In this document: piece by piece, positions 1 to 6,933 of the stretch
How positions within the stretch are numbered: the stretch's first letter is position 1
How the letters are laid out: every line of letters begins with the position of its first letter
NCBI GenBank assembly: GCA_902373525.1
Contig: CABKMN010000062.1
Coordinates: 1-12,938 of the forward strand
Direction of reading: 5' to 3'
DNA from: an uncultured Bilophila sp.
GTDB lineage: Bacteria; Desulfobacterota; Desulfovibrionia; Desulfovibrionales; Desulfovibrionaceae
Length of the DNA: 12,938 bases
Notes under the pieces: model-generated
What the model saw: only the letters and a program-made list of their open reading frames with translations
Databases searched by the model: none
What the model was told of the DNA's origin: nothing
Position numbers and translations under genes: made by a program

Positions 1-107
1 CCGCTATGGTGTAGGGGAAAAGGAAGATTGGGGAAGGGAGGGGAACTTTTCTGAAGAAAAGATTCCCCTCCCTTCCCCAATCTTCCTTTTCCCCTACACC
101 ATAGCGG
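1..107. repeat. Long near-perfect inverted repeat (hairpin) at the pilB-like gene 3' end
   Basis: Bases 1-45 are the exact reverse complement of 63-107. Inside, 46-51 (cttttc) pairs with 56-61 (gaaaag) around a tgaa loop, leaving only base 62 unpaired. This gives 51 base pairs in 107 nt. The right arm includes the last coding bases and the TAG stop (94-96) of the minus-strand ATPase gene, so the left arm carries an inverted copy of that gene end. Bases 13-45 are almost pure purine (only two T). In RNA this would be an extreme hairpin and could end transcription or protect the 3' end of the operon. It lacks the usual short-stem-plus-U-tract form. The left arm touches the window edge, so its true length is unknown and a foldback assembly artefact is possible. 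Confidence 0.95.
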
Positions 108-1806
108 CGCGGAGGGCTTCTTCGACGGTGGTGATGCCCGCGCGGACCTTGCTGGCGGCGTCCTGCGCGAGGGTGCTCATGACGCCGAGCCGCTGCGCGA
201 TGGCGGAAATCTCCTGCGCGTGGGCGCTGCGGACGATGGCCTCCTGAATCTCCGTGGTCACGGGCATGACCTCGAAGATGCCGATGCGTCCCAGATACCC
301 GGTATTGCCGCAGTGATAGCATCCTTTGCCCCGGAGAAAGTTGGCCTTGTCCGTTTCCTTGATGCCGAACAGTTCCAGCAGGGCGCGGGGCGGATCGTAG
401 GGCTCGGCGCAGTGCGGGCATACCTTGCGGACGAGACGCTGGGCAAAGGAGCACAGCAGCACCGAGGCCACGAGATAGGGCTCGATGTGCATTTCCATGA
501 GCCGCGATACCGCGCCGGGGGCGTCGTTGGTGTGCAGGGTGGACAGCACGAGGTGGCCGGTGAGGGCGGCCTGCACCGCGATCTGCGCGGTTTCGCTGTC
601 GCGGATTTCGCCCACCATGATCACGTCGGGGTCCTGACGGAGAATCGAACGCAGGCCCGAGGCGAAGGTCATGCCCGCCCGGACGTTGAGCTGTACCTGA
701 CGGATGCCGTCGATGCGGTATTCCACCGGGTCTTCGAGCGTGATGGCGTTGACGTCCGGCTTGTTGAGCATCTGGAGGATGGAGTAGAGGCTCGTGCTTT
801 TGCCGCTCCCGGTGGGGCCGGTGGACAGGATCATGCCGTAGGGCTTCTGGATGGTCCGGGCGATGGCCTCGGCGTCCCGCGCGCTCATGCCGAGCTTGTC
901 CAGCGTGTAGACGTGGTTGGTGCTCATGTCGAGCAGGCGCATGACCACGTTTTCGCCGTAGATGGTCGGCAGGGTGGAGACGCGGACGTTGATTTCCCGA
1001 CGGTCCACCATCATCGTGAAGCGCCCGTCCTGCGGCACGCGGGTGATGGAAATGTCCATGTTCGCCAGAATCTTGATGCGCGAAACGATGGAGGTGCCCA
1101 CGTTTTTCGGGGGTGAGGGCGTCTTGCGGAGCTTGCCGTCGATGCGGAAGCGTATCTGGATGGAGTCCCGCTCCGGGCTGATGTGGATGTCGCTCGCGGA
1201 TTCGCGCACGGCCTGCGTCAGGATGGAGTTGACGAGCCGGACCACGGGCGCTTCGTCGGGCTGCCCCAGCTCGTCTTTGGGCGTCTCGCTGGCGATGAGC
1301 AGATCGTCCTGCGTGGGCGCTGCGTGTTCCGACATGGATGAGGTGATGCTTTCCATCACTCCGTCCATACTGTTGAAATGCCCGTAGAGTGCGGCGTAGA
1401 GCTGGGTAAACTCCTGCCGCAGGCACATCACGGGCTCCACTTCGCGGTCAGTGACGATTTCGAGCCGGTCGAGCGAGTCGATGTCGAGCGGGTCCACCAT
1501 CGCCACGACCAGCACGTCGCCCCGGATGAGCAGGGGGACGGCGTTGGTGCGCTGGGCCACGTCGGCGGGCAGGCGGTCGGACAGGGACATGTTCAGCGGG
1601 AAGCGCGACGGGGTGTAGCGTTCGATGCCGGTCTGGCGGCACACGGCGTCGACGACGTCGCTCTCGCGGCAGATGCCCTGCTTGATCAGATACTCGCCCA
1701 GCTTCATGCCGCTGGCGCGCTGGCCCTGAAGAGCGGATTCGAGCTGTTCGCCCGTAAGCAGGCCGGAGGCGATCAGCAGCTCGCCGAGTCTCATTTTGGT
1801 GCGCAT
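94..1806 (-). CDS. Type IV pilus / type II secretion assembly ATPase (PilB/GspE family)
   Basis: This 570-residue hexameric AAA-type ATPase acts at the inner-membrane cytoplasmic face and powers pilin or pseudopilin assembly. Residues about 5-145 form an MshEN-type N-terminal domain and about 180-570 the GspE core. Visible motifs are Walker A GPTGSGKST (330-338), the Asp box TLEDPVEY (356-363), Walker B VGEIRD (398-403), the His box from TGH to HTND (416-428) and a tetracysteine zinc site (C463, C466, C496, C499). The zinc site and MshEN domain favour an assembly ATPase over a PilT retraction ATPase. ATG at 1804-1806 is chosen because GGAG sits 7 nt upstream; the next ATG is too far from it. 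The start lies 3 bp after the secretin stop, so the two genes are translationally close. It is the last gene of the operon visible here. PilB versus GspE cannot be decided without the pilin genes. Confidence 0.96.
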   Translation of the reverse strand: MRTKMRLGELLIASGLLTGEQLESALQGQRASGMKLGEYLIKQGICRESDVVDAVCRQTGIERYTPSRFPLNMSLSDRLPADVAQRTNAVPLLIRGDVLVVAMVDPLDIDSLDRLEIVTDREVEPVMCLRQEFTQLYAALYGHFNSMDGVMESITSSMSEHAAPTQDDLLIASETPKDELGQPDEAPVVRLVNSILTQAVRESASDIHISPERDSIQIRFRIDGKLRKTPSPPKNVGTSIVSRIKILANMDISITRVPQDGRFTMMVDRREINVRVSTLPTIYGENVVMRLLDMSTNHVYTLDKLGMSARDAEAIARTIQKPYGMILSTGPTGSGKSTSLYSILQMLNKPDVNAITLEDPVEYRIDGIRQVQLNVRAGMTFASGLRSILRQDPDVIMVGEIRDSETAQIAVQAALTGHLVLSTLHTNDAPGAVSRLMEMHIEPYLVASVLLCSFAQRLVRKVCPHCAEPYDPPRALLELFGIKETDKANFLRGKGCYHCGNTGYLGRIGIFEVMPVTTEIQEAIVRSAHAQEISAIAQRLGVMSTLAQDAASKVRAGITTVEEALRAAMV

Positions 1807-1809
1807 GGC

Positions 1810-3426
1810 TTATCTCCTGCCGCCCGAGGGCGCTGCCGGGACGGGCATGCCGGGCTGCGGCGCGGCGGCCATGTCCGGGGACGAGAGCAGTTCGCGCGTG
1901 GGCAGGATTTCGGGCGTGATGAAGATGAGCACTTCCTCCATCGTCTTGCCCTTGCTGTCGTGGCCGAACACGTACTTGCCGCCGGGAATGTCCTTGAGGC
2001 CGGGAACCCCGGCGTTGATGTCCGTTCCCTTTTCCTTGGTCAGGCCGGAAATGACCACGGTCTCGCCGTTGCGCATGATCAGGGTCGTCTCGGTCTGTTT
2101 CTTGATGATGAAGGGGTTGCCGTCCACGGAACGGGAGGTGTCCACTTCGTCCTTCTTGACCAGCACCTTGAGCTTGAGGTTGTCGCCGTCAATGACGTTG
2201 GGCGTCATTTCGAGGCGCAGCACCGCATCCTCGAACTTGACCTCGCGGTCGCCCATGTTGCTCGTGGAGACGTAGGGCACCTTTTCGCCGTTTTCGGTGT
2301 AGGCCATCTTGTTGTCCAGCGTGGTGATGGACGGTGAGGACAGAATATTGATTTTGCCGTCCTTTTCCATGAGATTCAACTGGACCTCAAGGACGCTGCC
2401 GCCGATCCGGCCGAACATGAGGCCGAGCGAGCCCATGTCGTTGGACGCGATGCCGGAATAGTTCAGGCCGAAGGGCGTTCCGCCGAGGCCCGATCCGTGA
2501 TCGCCCGTGAGTCCGCCGGCGGTGGGGTCCTGTCCGGGCGTACCCTGCGCGCCGGAGCCCACCCACGCATGGTTCCCGTTGTTGAAGGCCCCGGAACGCC
2601 AGACGCCGCCCCATTCCGTGCCCAGCTCGCGGGCGCTTTCCTTGGTGGCTTCCACGATGTAGGCCTTGAGATGCACCTGCGGGCGGGGGCGATCCAGATT
2701 GTCCACAAGCTGGATGATCCGCTGCTGGTCCTGCTCCGTGGCCTGAATGATGAGGGCGTTGCTGTGCTCGTCCACTTCGATGACGGCGTTCTGCCCGCCC
2801 TGCCCGTTGGCGGCGGTGAGGAATTTGGTCAGGCTCTGTTGCAGGGCCGCGGCCTCGGCGTAGCGCACGCTGACCACGCTGACGGTCAGGGGCGAGTTCT
2901 GGCGGGCGATGAGTTCCTGCTGGGCGAGCTGGTTGTCCAGCGTCTGGAGGTTGATTTCCTTCTGCTTTTCCACGGCGGTGAGCACTTGCAGGATGTTGCC
3001 CTGCCAGCGGTATTGGAGGCCGTTGGCCTTGAGCAGCCCCTGGAAGACGTCGCGCCACGGCGATTTCTGCACGTTGAGGCTGACCGAACCGGTCACGCCG
3101 GGGCTGAGCATGACGTTCACCCCGGCGGCCGCCGCGAGGCTGCGCAGGGCCACGCCCACGTCCACGTTGTGCAGCTTGAGGGTCACGGGGATGGCGGGCA
3201 GGGCGCGGGAGGCGGCTTGCGGGCGTTTTTCGGTGTGGCGCATGATCACGCGGGGATCGGGCCGCAGATCGGTGGGGGCGGGGGAATAGCCCTGCGAATC
3301 CTGCGCGAGCCGTTTCCAGTGATCCATGAAGGGGTCCTGCTTCTTGTCGTCCTTGGCCGCACAGCCCGCCAGCAGCAGGGCGCACGCGAGCACCAGAAGG
3401 AACGCTGAAAGAGACCGTTGTCGCAT
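1810..3426 (-). CDS. Lipoprotein secretin (PilQ/MshL/GspD family)
   Basis: This is the outer-membrane channel subunit through which a pilus or secreted substrate passes. It has 538 residues from ATG 3424-3426, chosen because GGAG lies 6 nt upstream and a lipoprotein signal follows at once (lipobox LLAGC, Cys22). A longer start at 3504 would overlap the previous gene and bury the signal peptide. Residues 81-150 match a secretin/TonB short N-terminal (STN) domain, about 181-260 an N1-like ring domain, and about 345-515 the secretin core, including GVPGLKDIPGG (483-493) and LIFITPEIL (510-518). A Gly/Ser/Asn-rich stretch (about 281-345) separates N1 from the core. The C-terminal tail is Pro/Ala-rich. 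Being a lipoprotein resembles MshL and BfpB-type secretins and suggests it may need no separate pilotin (inference). The gene lies 44 bp after the PilP-like gene. Confidence 0.94.
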   Translation of the reverse strand: MRQRSLSAFLLVLACALLLAGCAAKDDKKQDPFMDHWKRLAQDSQGYSPAPTDLRPDPRVIMRHTEKRPQAASRALPAIPVTLKLHNVDVGVALRSLAAAAGVNVMLSPGVTGSVSLNVQKSPWRDVFQGLLKANGLQYRWQGNILQVLTAVEKQKEINLQTLDNQLAQQELIARQNSPLTVSVVSVRYAEAAALQQSLTKFLTAANGQGGQNAVIEVDEHSNALIIQATEQDQQRIIQLVDNLDRPRPQVHLKAYIVEATKESARELGTEWGGVWRSGAFNNGNHAWVGSGAQGTPGQDPTAGGLTGDHGSGLGGTPFGLNYSGIASNDMGSLGLMFGRIGGSVLEVQLNLMEKDGKINILSSPSITTLDNKMAYTENGEKVPYVSTSNMGDREVKFEDAVLRLEMTPNVIDGDNLKLKVLVKKDEVDTSRSVDGNPFIIKKQTETTLIMRNGETVVISGLTKEKGTDINAGVPGLKDIPGGKYVFGHDSKGKTMEEVLIFITPEILPTRELLSSPDMAAAPQPGMPVPAAPSGGRR

Positions 3427-3438
3427 CGTATTCTCCAG

Positions 3439-3455
3439 ACGCCGATCCGCGGCGT
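3439..3455 (-). promoter_or_regulatory. Small stem-loop just upstream of the secretin Shine-Dalgarno
   Basis: Acgccg (3439-3444) and cggcgt (3450-3455) form a 6-bp stem with a 5-nt loop, ending a few bases before the GGAG (3433-3436) of the secretin gene, in the only sizeable gap of the operon (44 bp). It could tune secretin translation or mRNA stability relative to its neighbours. A stem this short can arise by chance in GC-rich DNA. Confidence 0.3.
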
Positions 3456-3470
3456 GTTGTTGCCGGGCGG

Positions 3471-3959
3471 CTACATGTCGTCGCCGGTGTAGGGAAGCGT
3501 CCATTCGGCGTTCCGCGACGGCGAATAGAGCAGGATGCCGTCGGAACCGATGGAGCGGATCACGTCGCCGGTGTTGGGAAGCGTGTCGCCTACGCCGTAT
3601 TCCAGCCCGCCGATGATGGCGAGCGTTTCCTTGCCGACCTGCACGTATCCGGAATAGACGAGACCGGAGGCGGCTCCGGGGCCGGCCTGTTCCGAGGAGG
3701 ACAGGCCGCTCTCCGGGAGCGTGAACGGGTTGCGCGTGGCCGGGCGCAGGGCCGAGGCGAGGACGTAGCGCTGGCCTTCCGAAAGGGGCAGGGCCTGAAG
3801 GCGCGCCGAGACTTCGCCCGCCACGGCGCGGGCCTGCCGCAGCGTGTCCTCCTGCGGGGCTTCGGCGGAGGAAGGCAACATCGAAAGGCCGAACCGGAGC
3901 CCTCCGCCCGCCACGGCGAGGCCCATCAGCGCCAGCAGTATTTTTTCCCGTACCGTCAT
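3471..3959 (-). CDS. PilP/GspC-like inner-membrane-to-secretin linker protein
   Basis: This 162-residue bitopic protein has one N-terminal membrane segment (about residues 7-26), an Ala/Gln/Glu-rich helical linker, and a C-terminal compact beta domain (about 95-162) with G-Y-V-Q-V-G and G-D-T-L-P features. That layout (one helix, linker, small periplasmic beta domain, gene next to the secretin) is typical of PilP, MshK or the GspC homology region, which contact the N0/N1 domains of the secretin. It contains an NPF motif at the linker-domain border, as such proteins often do. The start at 3957-3959 lies 10 bp after the stop of the PilO-like gene; the purine-rich run across that stop serves as a weak ribosome site. 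Sequence similarity is too low by eye to name the subfamily, so position carries much of the call. Confidence 0.72.
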   Translation of the reverse strand: MTVREKILLALMGLAVAGGGLRFGLSMLPSSAEAPQEDTLRQARAVAGEVSARLQALPLSEGQRYVLASALRPATRNPFTLPESGLSSSEQAGPGAASGLVYSGYVQVGKETLAIIGGLEYGVGDTLPNTGDVIRSIGSDGILLYSPSRNAEWTLPYTGDDM

Positions 3960-3969
3960 CGTCGTTCCC

Positions 3970-4515
3970 TCAGTGCAGCGGCTCGTTGTTCCGCTGGGTG
4001 AAGGTGGCCCAGATGCCCAGCGAATAGGCGGGGAGCGTCCCCGTGGGGGTGACGTTCAGAAATTCCATGCCGGAAAGCCACGGCTGTTCGCTCAGCAGCA
4101 GGACCAGCCGCCGGAAGGCGTCGGGATCGCCGGAGAGCGTGCCGTCCAGCCGGATGCTGTTCTTTTCCACCACGGTTTCGGCGGCGGGGACGAAACGGGC
4201 GCTCTGCATGCCGGACAGGTCCACCAGTTCCTGAAGCGAGGTTACGATGCGGGGCAGGGTGTCGGGCGCGGGCAGGATTTTCGCCGCGCCGATGAGGCGG
4301 CGGGTTTCCTCGCGCTTGCCGTCGAGCCCTTCCATGAGCGGCTGGAGGGTTTCCTGCACCTGAATCCGGGCTTCGAGGCCGGTGATGTCCGTTTCGAGCC
4401 GCCATGAGAGATAGGACAGGGGCGCGAGGCAGAGCAGCGCCGCGCACAGGGCCATCCCGAGCTCAAGGACGAGGGTCCTGAGGGGGAACCATGCCGGGAT
4501 GCCGGGGATACGCAT
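3970..4515 (-). CDS. PilO/GspM-like alignment-complex protein
   Basis: This 181-residue protein has a short cytoplasmic N-terminus, one membrane helix (about residues 14-38), a coiled-coil-prone segment (about 39-80) and a periplasmic domain (about 85-181) whose length and pattern fit the ferredoxin-like fold of PilO/GspM. Such proteins pair with PilN (or GspL) and connect to PilP in the inner-membrane alignment complex. The start codon overlaps the end of the previous gene (TAG-C-ATG), so translational coupling is likely. I recognise it by topology and gene order rather than by diagnostic residues. Confidence 0.72.
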   Translation of the reverse strand: MRIPGIPAWFPLRTLVLELGMALCAALLCLAPLSYLSWRLETDITGLEARIQVQETLQPLMEGLDGKREETRRLIGAAKILPAPDTLPRIVTSLQELVDLSGMQSARFVPAAETVVEKNSIRLDGTLSGDPDAFRRLVLLLSEQPWLSGMEFLNVTPTGTLPAYSLGIWATFTQRNNEPLH

Positions 4516-4516
4516 G

Positions 4517-6565
4517 CTACACCAGCCTCAGGGTGGCGACGAAGGACAGGATGTCGGCGTCGGTCTGCTGTTTTTCCACCAGCAGGGAGAGGACCATCGG
4601 CGAGTGTTCCAGATGGCTGAGGAACTCCGCGAGCCGGGATTCGCGTTGCAGCATGTCGCCCGTCACGGTGCCGGTGACGATGGCGACGGCGCTTTCTTCG
4701 GGGCCCTGCTGCGCGCGGGCGTTTCCGCGCTGCGCGGGCCGGGCGTCCGGCTTGCCGGGCTTCACGTCGTTGAAGGTGACCCGCATGCCCGTGAGGTGGA
4801 TGGCGTCCGGGGTGATGGCCGAGAGTTCGGCCATGAGCGCGGCGGCGGTGCGCCGTTTGGCGAGCCGGCGGGCCTGCGTTTGCAGCTTTTGCGTGGCGGC
4901 GAGGTTTTCCCGGAGCTGGTCAGGAGTGTAGAGCGTCTGCCATGAGGCGATGCGCTCCTCCAGTGCGGCCTTGGCCTTCCGCCCGTCCAGATACCCCATG
5001 TAGAGCTTGCCGCAGAAGGCGAGGAGCAGCATCAGGGCCACGGTGGTCACGCCGAACGACAGGAACGTGATCCGCATCTGCCGTTCCCGGAGCTGCTGGT
5101 CCTTGTAGGTCATGATCGCGTTGGGCGTGTAGCGGGGCGAGGACAGGCACAGGCCGATGGCCTGCGTCAGGCCCGTATCGGTCCCGCCGGACAGCGCCTG
5201 CTCCAGATCGGTCATGCCGCCGGGCGTGGTCTGCCCGTCGAAACGGAGCGGATGGCAGGGCAGGCCGAGGATGGCCTCGAACTTGCGCAGCGCGAGCGGC
5301 AGACAGCCGCCGGGCGCGAACACGATGACGCCCTGAATGTTGGGCATGCCCATAGCGTTGCGGAAATGGTCGGCGGTGCGCTCCAACTGGCGGGCCAGCC
5401 TGCCGAGGGGCTGGGAAAGGCGCAGGAGCAGGGCCTCTTCCTCCTCGGCGGTGCGGTGCGTGTCGTCGCACAAAAGGCGCAGCCCCTCTTCATAGGACAG
5501 CGATTCGTCGGGCACGTCGTAGGCCGGAGCCGCATCCAGAAGCGGCAGCCGGGGCTGCTGGAGGGGGATGTCCCGTTGCGCGGCCTCCGGTTGCAGGAGC
5601 AGCGGAAAGGCGTCCGTGTCCGGGGCGAACGAGGAAACGGGGGCCTGCGCCGGGGGCTGGCTGCCGAACTCGTCGAAGGCGTCCAGCGGAAGATGCGTCG
5701 GCATGGAGACGGACGCAGGTGCGCTCGGCGCGGCGGGAGCTGCGGGGGAGGGAGCGGGATGGTGCGTTTCCTGAAGGGCGGAGACCAGACTGCGGAGTCC
5801 GGTCTTGATGGTCCGGCTGAGCGCGATGGTCGAGCCGGAAAACATTTCGATGCGGGTGGAGTCCTCGCCGATGTCGGCGAAGGCGAAATGGTCCCACGGG
5901 CAGGCCAGCCAGCCCGATGCGAACAGGTTCTGAGGGTAGATGTTGGCGGAAGTGATGCCCGCCGGTTCGATGCCCGCCGGGGCCAGCGCGCGTTTGAGCC
6001 GGGCCACCGCGTTCTTGTTCGCGATCATGGCGGTGACGGGCAGGCGGGGCACGCCCTTGTCCAGCACTTCGCCTTCCACGCGGTAGTCGAAGAGGGTTTC
6101 GGCCTCGTCGAACGCCTTTTCGCGGCTCGCGGTCATCTTGGCGACGGCGTCGCGGTCCTTGAGGCTGACCTTGGGGATGCGGTAGTGCCGGAGTTCGTCC
6201 TGTCCGTCGGGTAGGCGGACCCATATTTCCGATTCGCGCCCGCCGTCGGGAAGAAAGCCGTTCAGCGCCTCGCGCACCCTGTCCGCGCAGCCGGGCGTAT
6301 CCCAGTCCATGCCGTCCGGGATGCGGACGGTACGCACGGCCTCAAGGAGCGGCGCGTTGCCCGCGCGGCGCTGGGCAAGGGAAATCCAGCCGTTTCCGAC
6401 CTCGACGCCCACGATGGTCCGTTCCTTGCCGAACAGGGAACGGCGGGGCGCCGGAGGCAGGCGGAGCGGGGCCGAAGAGCGGGGGGCGTCGCCGGAGGGG
6501 GGCGTCCTGCGGATATGATCCAGCAGTTTTTGTGTGGCGGTGGCCTGTGTTGCGCTTGAAGACAC
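4517..6565 (-). CDS. Fused PilM-PilN (GspL-like) protein
   Basis: This 682-residue protein joins two normally separate pilus proteins. Residues about 50-475 are a PilM/actin-like ATPase domain: phosphate-1-like VGVEVGNGW (52-60), phosphate-2-like FADIGEDSTRIEMF (229-242), and an adenosine-motif-like IQGVIVFAPGG (410-420). One membrane helix follows (about 499-525), then a coiled coil (about 527-575) and a PilN-type periplasmic domain to the end. This cytoplasmic-actin-fold, helix, periplasmic-domain order is that of GspL. Residues about 268-350 are a Pro/Ala-rich insertion in the actin domain. The phosphate-1 motif has Glu55 where PilM and its relatives usually have Asp. The segment before the helix (482-495) looks like a decayed form of the PilN NLLP-type peptide that normally docks on PilM. 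The start is GTG (6563-6565), supported by GGGGAG 5 nt upstream. It is the first gene of the operon. Confidence 0.88.
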   Translation of the reverse strand: MSSSATQATATQKLLDHIRRTPPSGDAPRSSAPLRLPPAPRRSLFGKERTIVGVEVGNGWISLAQRRAGNAPLLEAVRTVRIPDGMDWDTPGCADRVREALNGFLPDGGRESEIWVRLPDGQDELRHYRIPKVSLKDRDAVAKMTASREKAFDEAETLFDYRVEGEVLDKGVPRLPVTAMIANKNAVARLKRALAPAGIEPAGITSANIYPQNLFASGWLACPWDHFAFADIGEDSTRIEMFSGSTIALSRTIKTGLRSLVSALQETHHPAPSPAAPAAPSAPASVSMPTHLPLDAFDEFGSQPPAQAPVSSFAPDTDAFPLLLQPEAAQRDIPLQQPRLPLLDAAPAYDVPDESLSYEEGLRLLCDDTHRTAEEEEALLLRLSQPLGRLARQLERTADHFRNAMGMPNIQGVIVFAPGGCLPLALRKFEAILGLPCHPLRFDGQTTPGGMTDLEQALSGGTDTGLTQAIGLCLSSPRYTPNAIMTYKDQQLRERQMRITFLSFGVTTVALMLLLAFCGKLYMGYLDGRKAKAALEERIASWQTLYTPDQLRENLAATQKLQTQARRLAKRRTAAALMAELSAITPDAIHLTGMRVTFNDVKPGKPDARPAQRGNARAQQGPEESAVAIVTGTVTGDMLQRESRLAEFLSHLEHSPMVLSLLVEKQQTDADILSFVATLRLV

Positions 6566-6621
6566 GTTCGCTCCCCGACGGTCCGCGTAATGCGGCGGCT
6601 GCTCTGAGATTGTGAAAACGG

Positions 6622-6650
6622 ATGATAGCCGTCAACCGGGACGAGGGCAA
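6622..6650 (-). promoter_or_regulatory. Candidate sigma-70-type promoter of the pilus operon
   Basis: On the minus strand TTGCCC (6645-6650) is followed after 17 nt by TATCAT (6622-6627), which is 4/6 and 5/6 to consensus. Transcription would start near 6615, about 50 nt before the GTG start of the PilM-PilN gene. The boxes lie between an inverted repeat, aaaacgg (6615-6621) and ccgtttt (6653-6659), which could be an operator. A strong terminator just upstream implies that the operon needs its own promoter. Confidence 0.45.
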
Positions 6651-6680
6651 GCCCGTTTTGAGATGTTCTACCGTTCGGTT

Positions 6681-6767
6681 GCCTCCCTGTGGCCCGGAGC
6701 GGAATCCTTGGTTCCAGCGCCGCTGCCCGATGGACGGTTTGCCTCCCTGCGGCTCGGAGCGGAAGCC
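6681..6767. repeat. Imperfect 27-bp direct repeat, 60-bp period
   Basis: Copies at 6681-6707 and 6741-6767 both begin gcctccctg, share cggagcggaa and agree at 24 of 27 bases, exactly 60 bp apart. A weaker third match (ctccctttcgccggagc) begins near 6785. They lie upstream of the candidate pilus promoter. They may be activator sites, copies of a dispersed intergenic repeat, or the remains of a small tandem duplication. Confidence 0.6.
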
Positions 6768-6867
6768 GAACCGCCGGGCGTGGGCTCCCTTTCGCCGGAG
6801 CCGGAACGGCGGCGGGAAATTTGAGGCAGGCGCGGGCCGTCCCGTGTGCGTTGCGCGGGCGGGGCCG

Positions 6868-6898
6868 AAAAAAAGGAGGAAGGGAATCCCTTCCTCCT
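6868..6898 (-). terminator. Rho-independent terminator of truB-rpsO-pnp
   Basis: On the minus strand aggaggaaggg (6888-6898) pairs with cccttcctcct (6874-6884) around a 3-nt loop, giving an 11-bp stem followed at once by seven U (A-tract 6868-6874 on the plus strand). It lies about 35 bp after the pnp stop and is a standard intrinsic terminator. Confidence 0.93.
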
Positions 6899-6933
6899 CG
6901 GTACCGGGCGTCGGCCCGGATATTCAGCGGAAA

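Larger units (their letters stand above)
6566..6933. other. Intergenic region between pnp and the pilus operon
   Basis: This 368-bp stretch holds, in the direction of minus-strand transcription, the pnp terminator (6868-6898), a short imperfect direct repeat (6681-6707 and 6741-6767), a candidate promoter (6622-6650) and the ribosome site of the PilM-PilN gene. Open frames on both strands lack a start with a ribosome site and have a biased, Arg/Gly/Pro-rich composition, so I see no gene here. Confidence 0.7.

Noticed and set aside
1378..2337. Plus-strand open frame of 319 codons across the ATPase and secretin genes
   Set aside because: It crosses two real minus-strand genes and has the composition of a complementary shadow frame.
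3427..3504. Longer start for the secretin at 3504
   Set aside because: It would overlap the PilP-like gene and place 26 Arg/His-rich residues before the lipoprotein signal; the ATG at 3426 has a good ribosome site.
5252..6214. Plus-strand open frame of 320 codons inside the PilM-PilN gene
   Set aside because: Shadow frame: biased Gly/Arg/Val/Gln composition, no ribosome site, and the minus-strand frame carries clear domains.
6681..6767. CRISPR-like repeat spacing
   Set aside because: Only two imperfect copies and a weak third, with unequal spacing to the third and no cas gene in the window.
6342..6824. Possible small Arg/Gly-rich protein read on the minus strand through the direct repeats
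   Set aside because: The frame has no ATG or GTG with a ribosome site near the repeats and runs into the PilM-PilN gene out of frame. The repeated peptide is explained by the DNA repeat itself.
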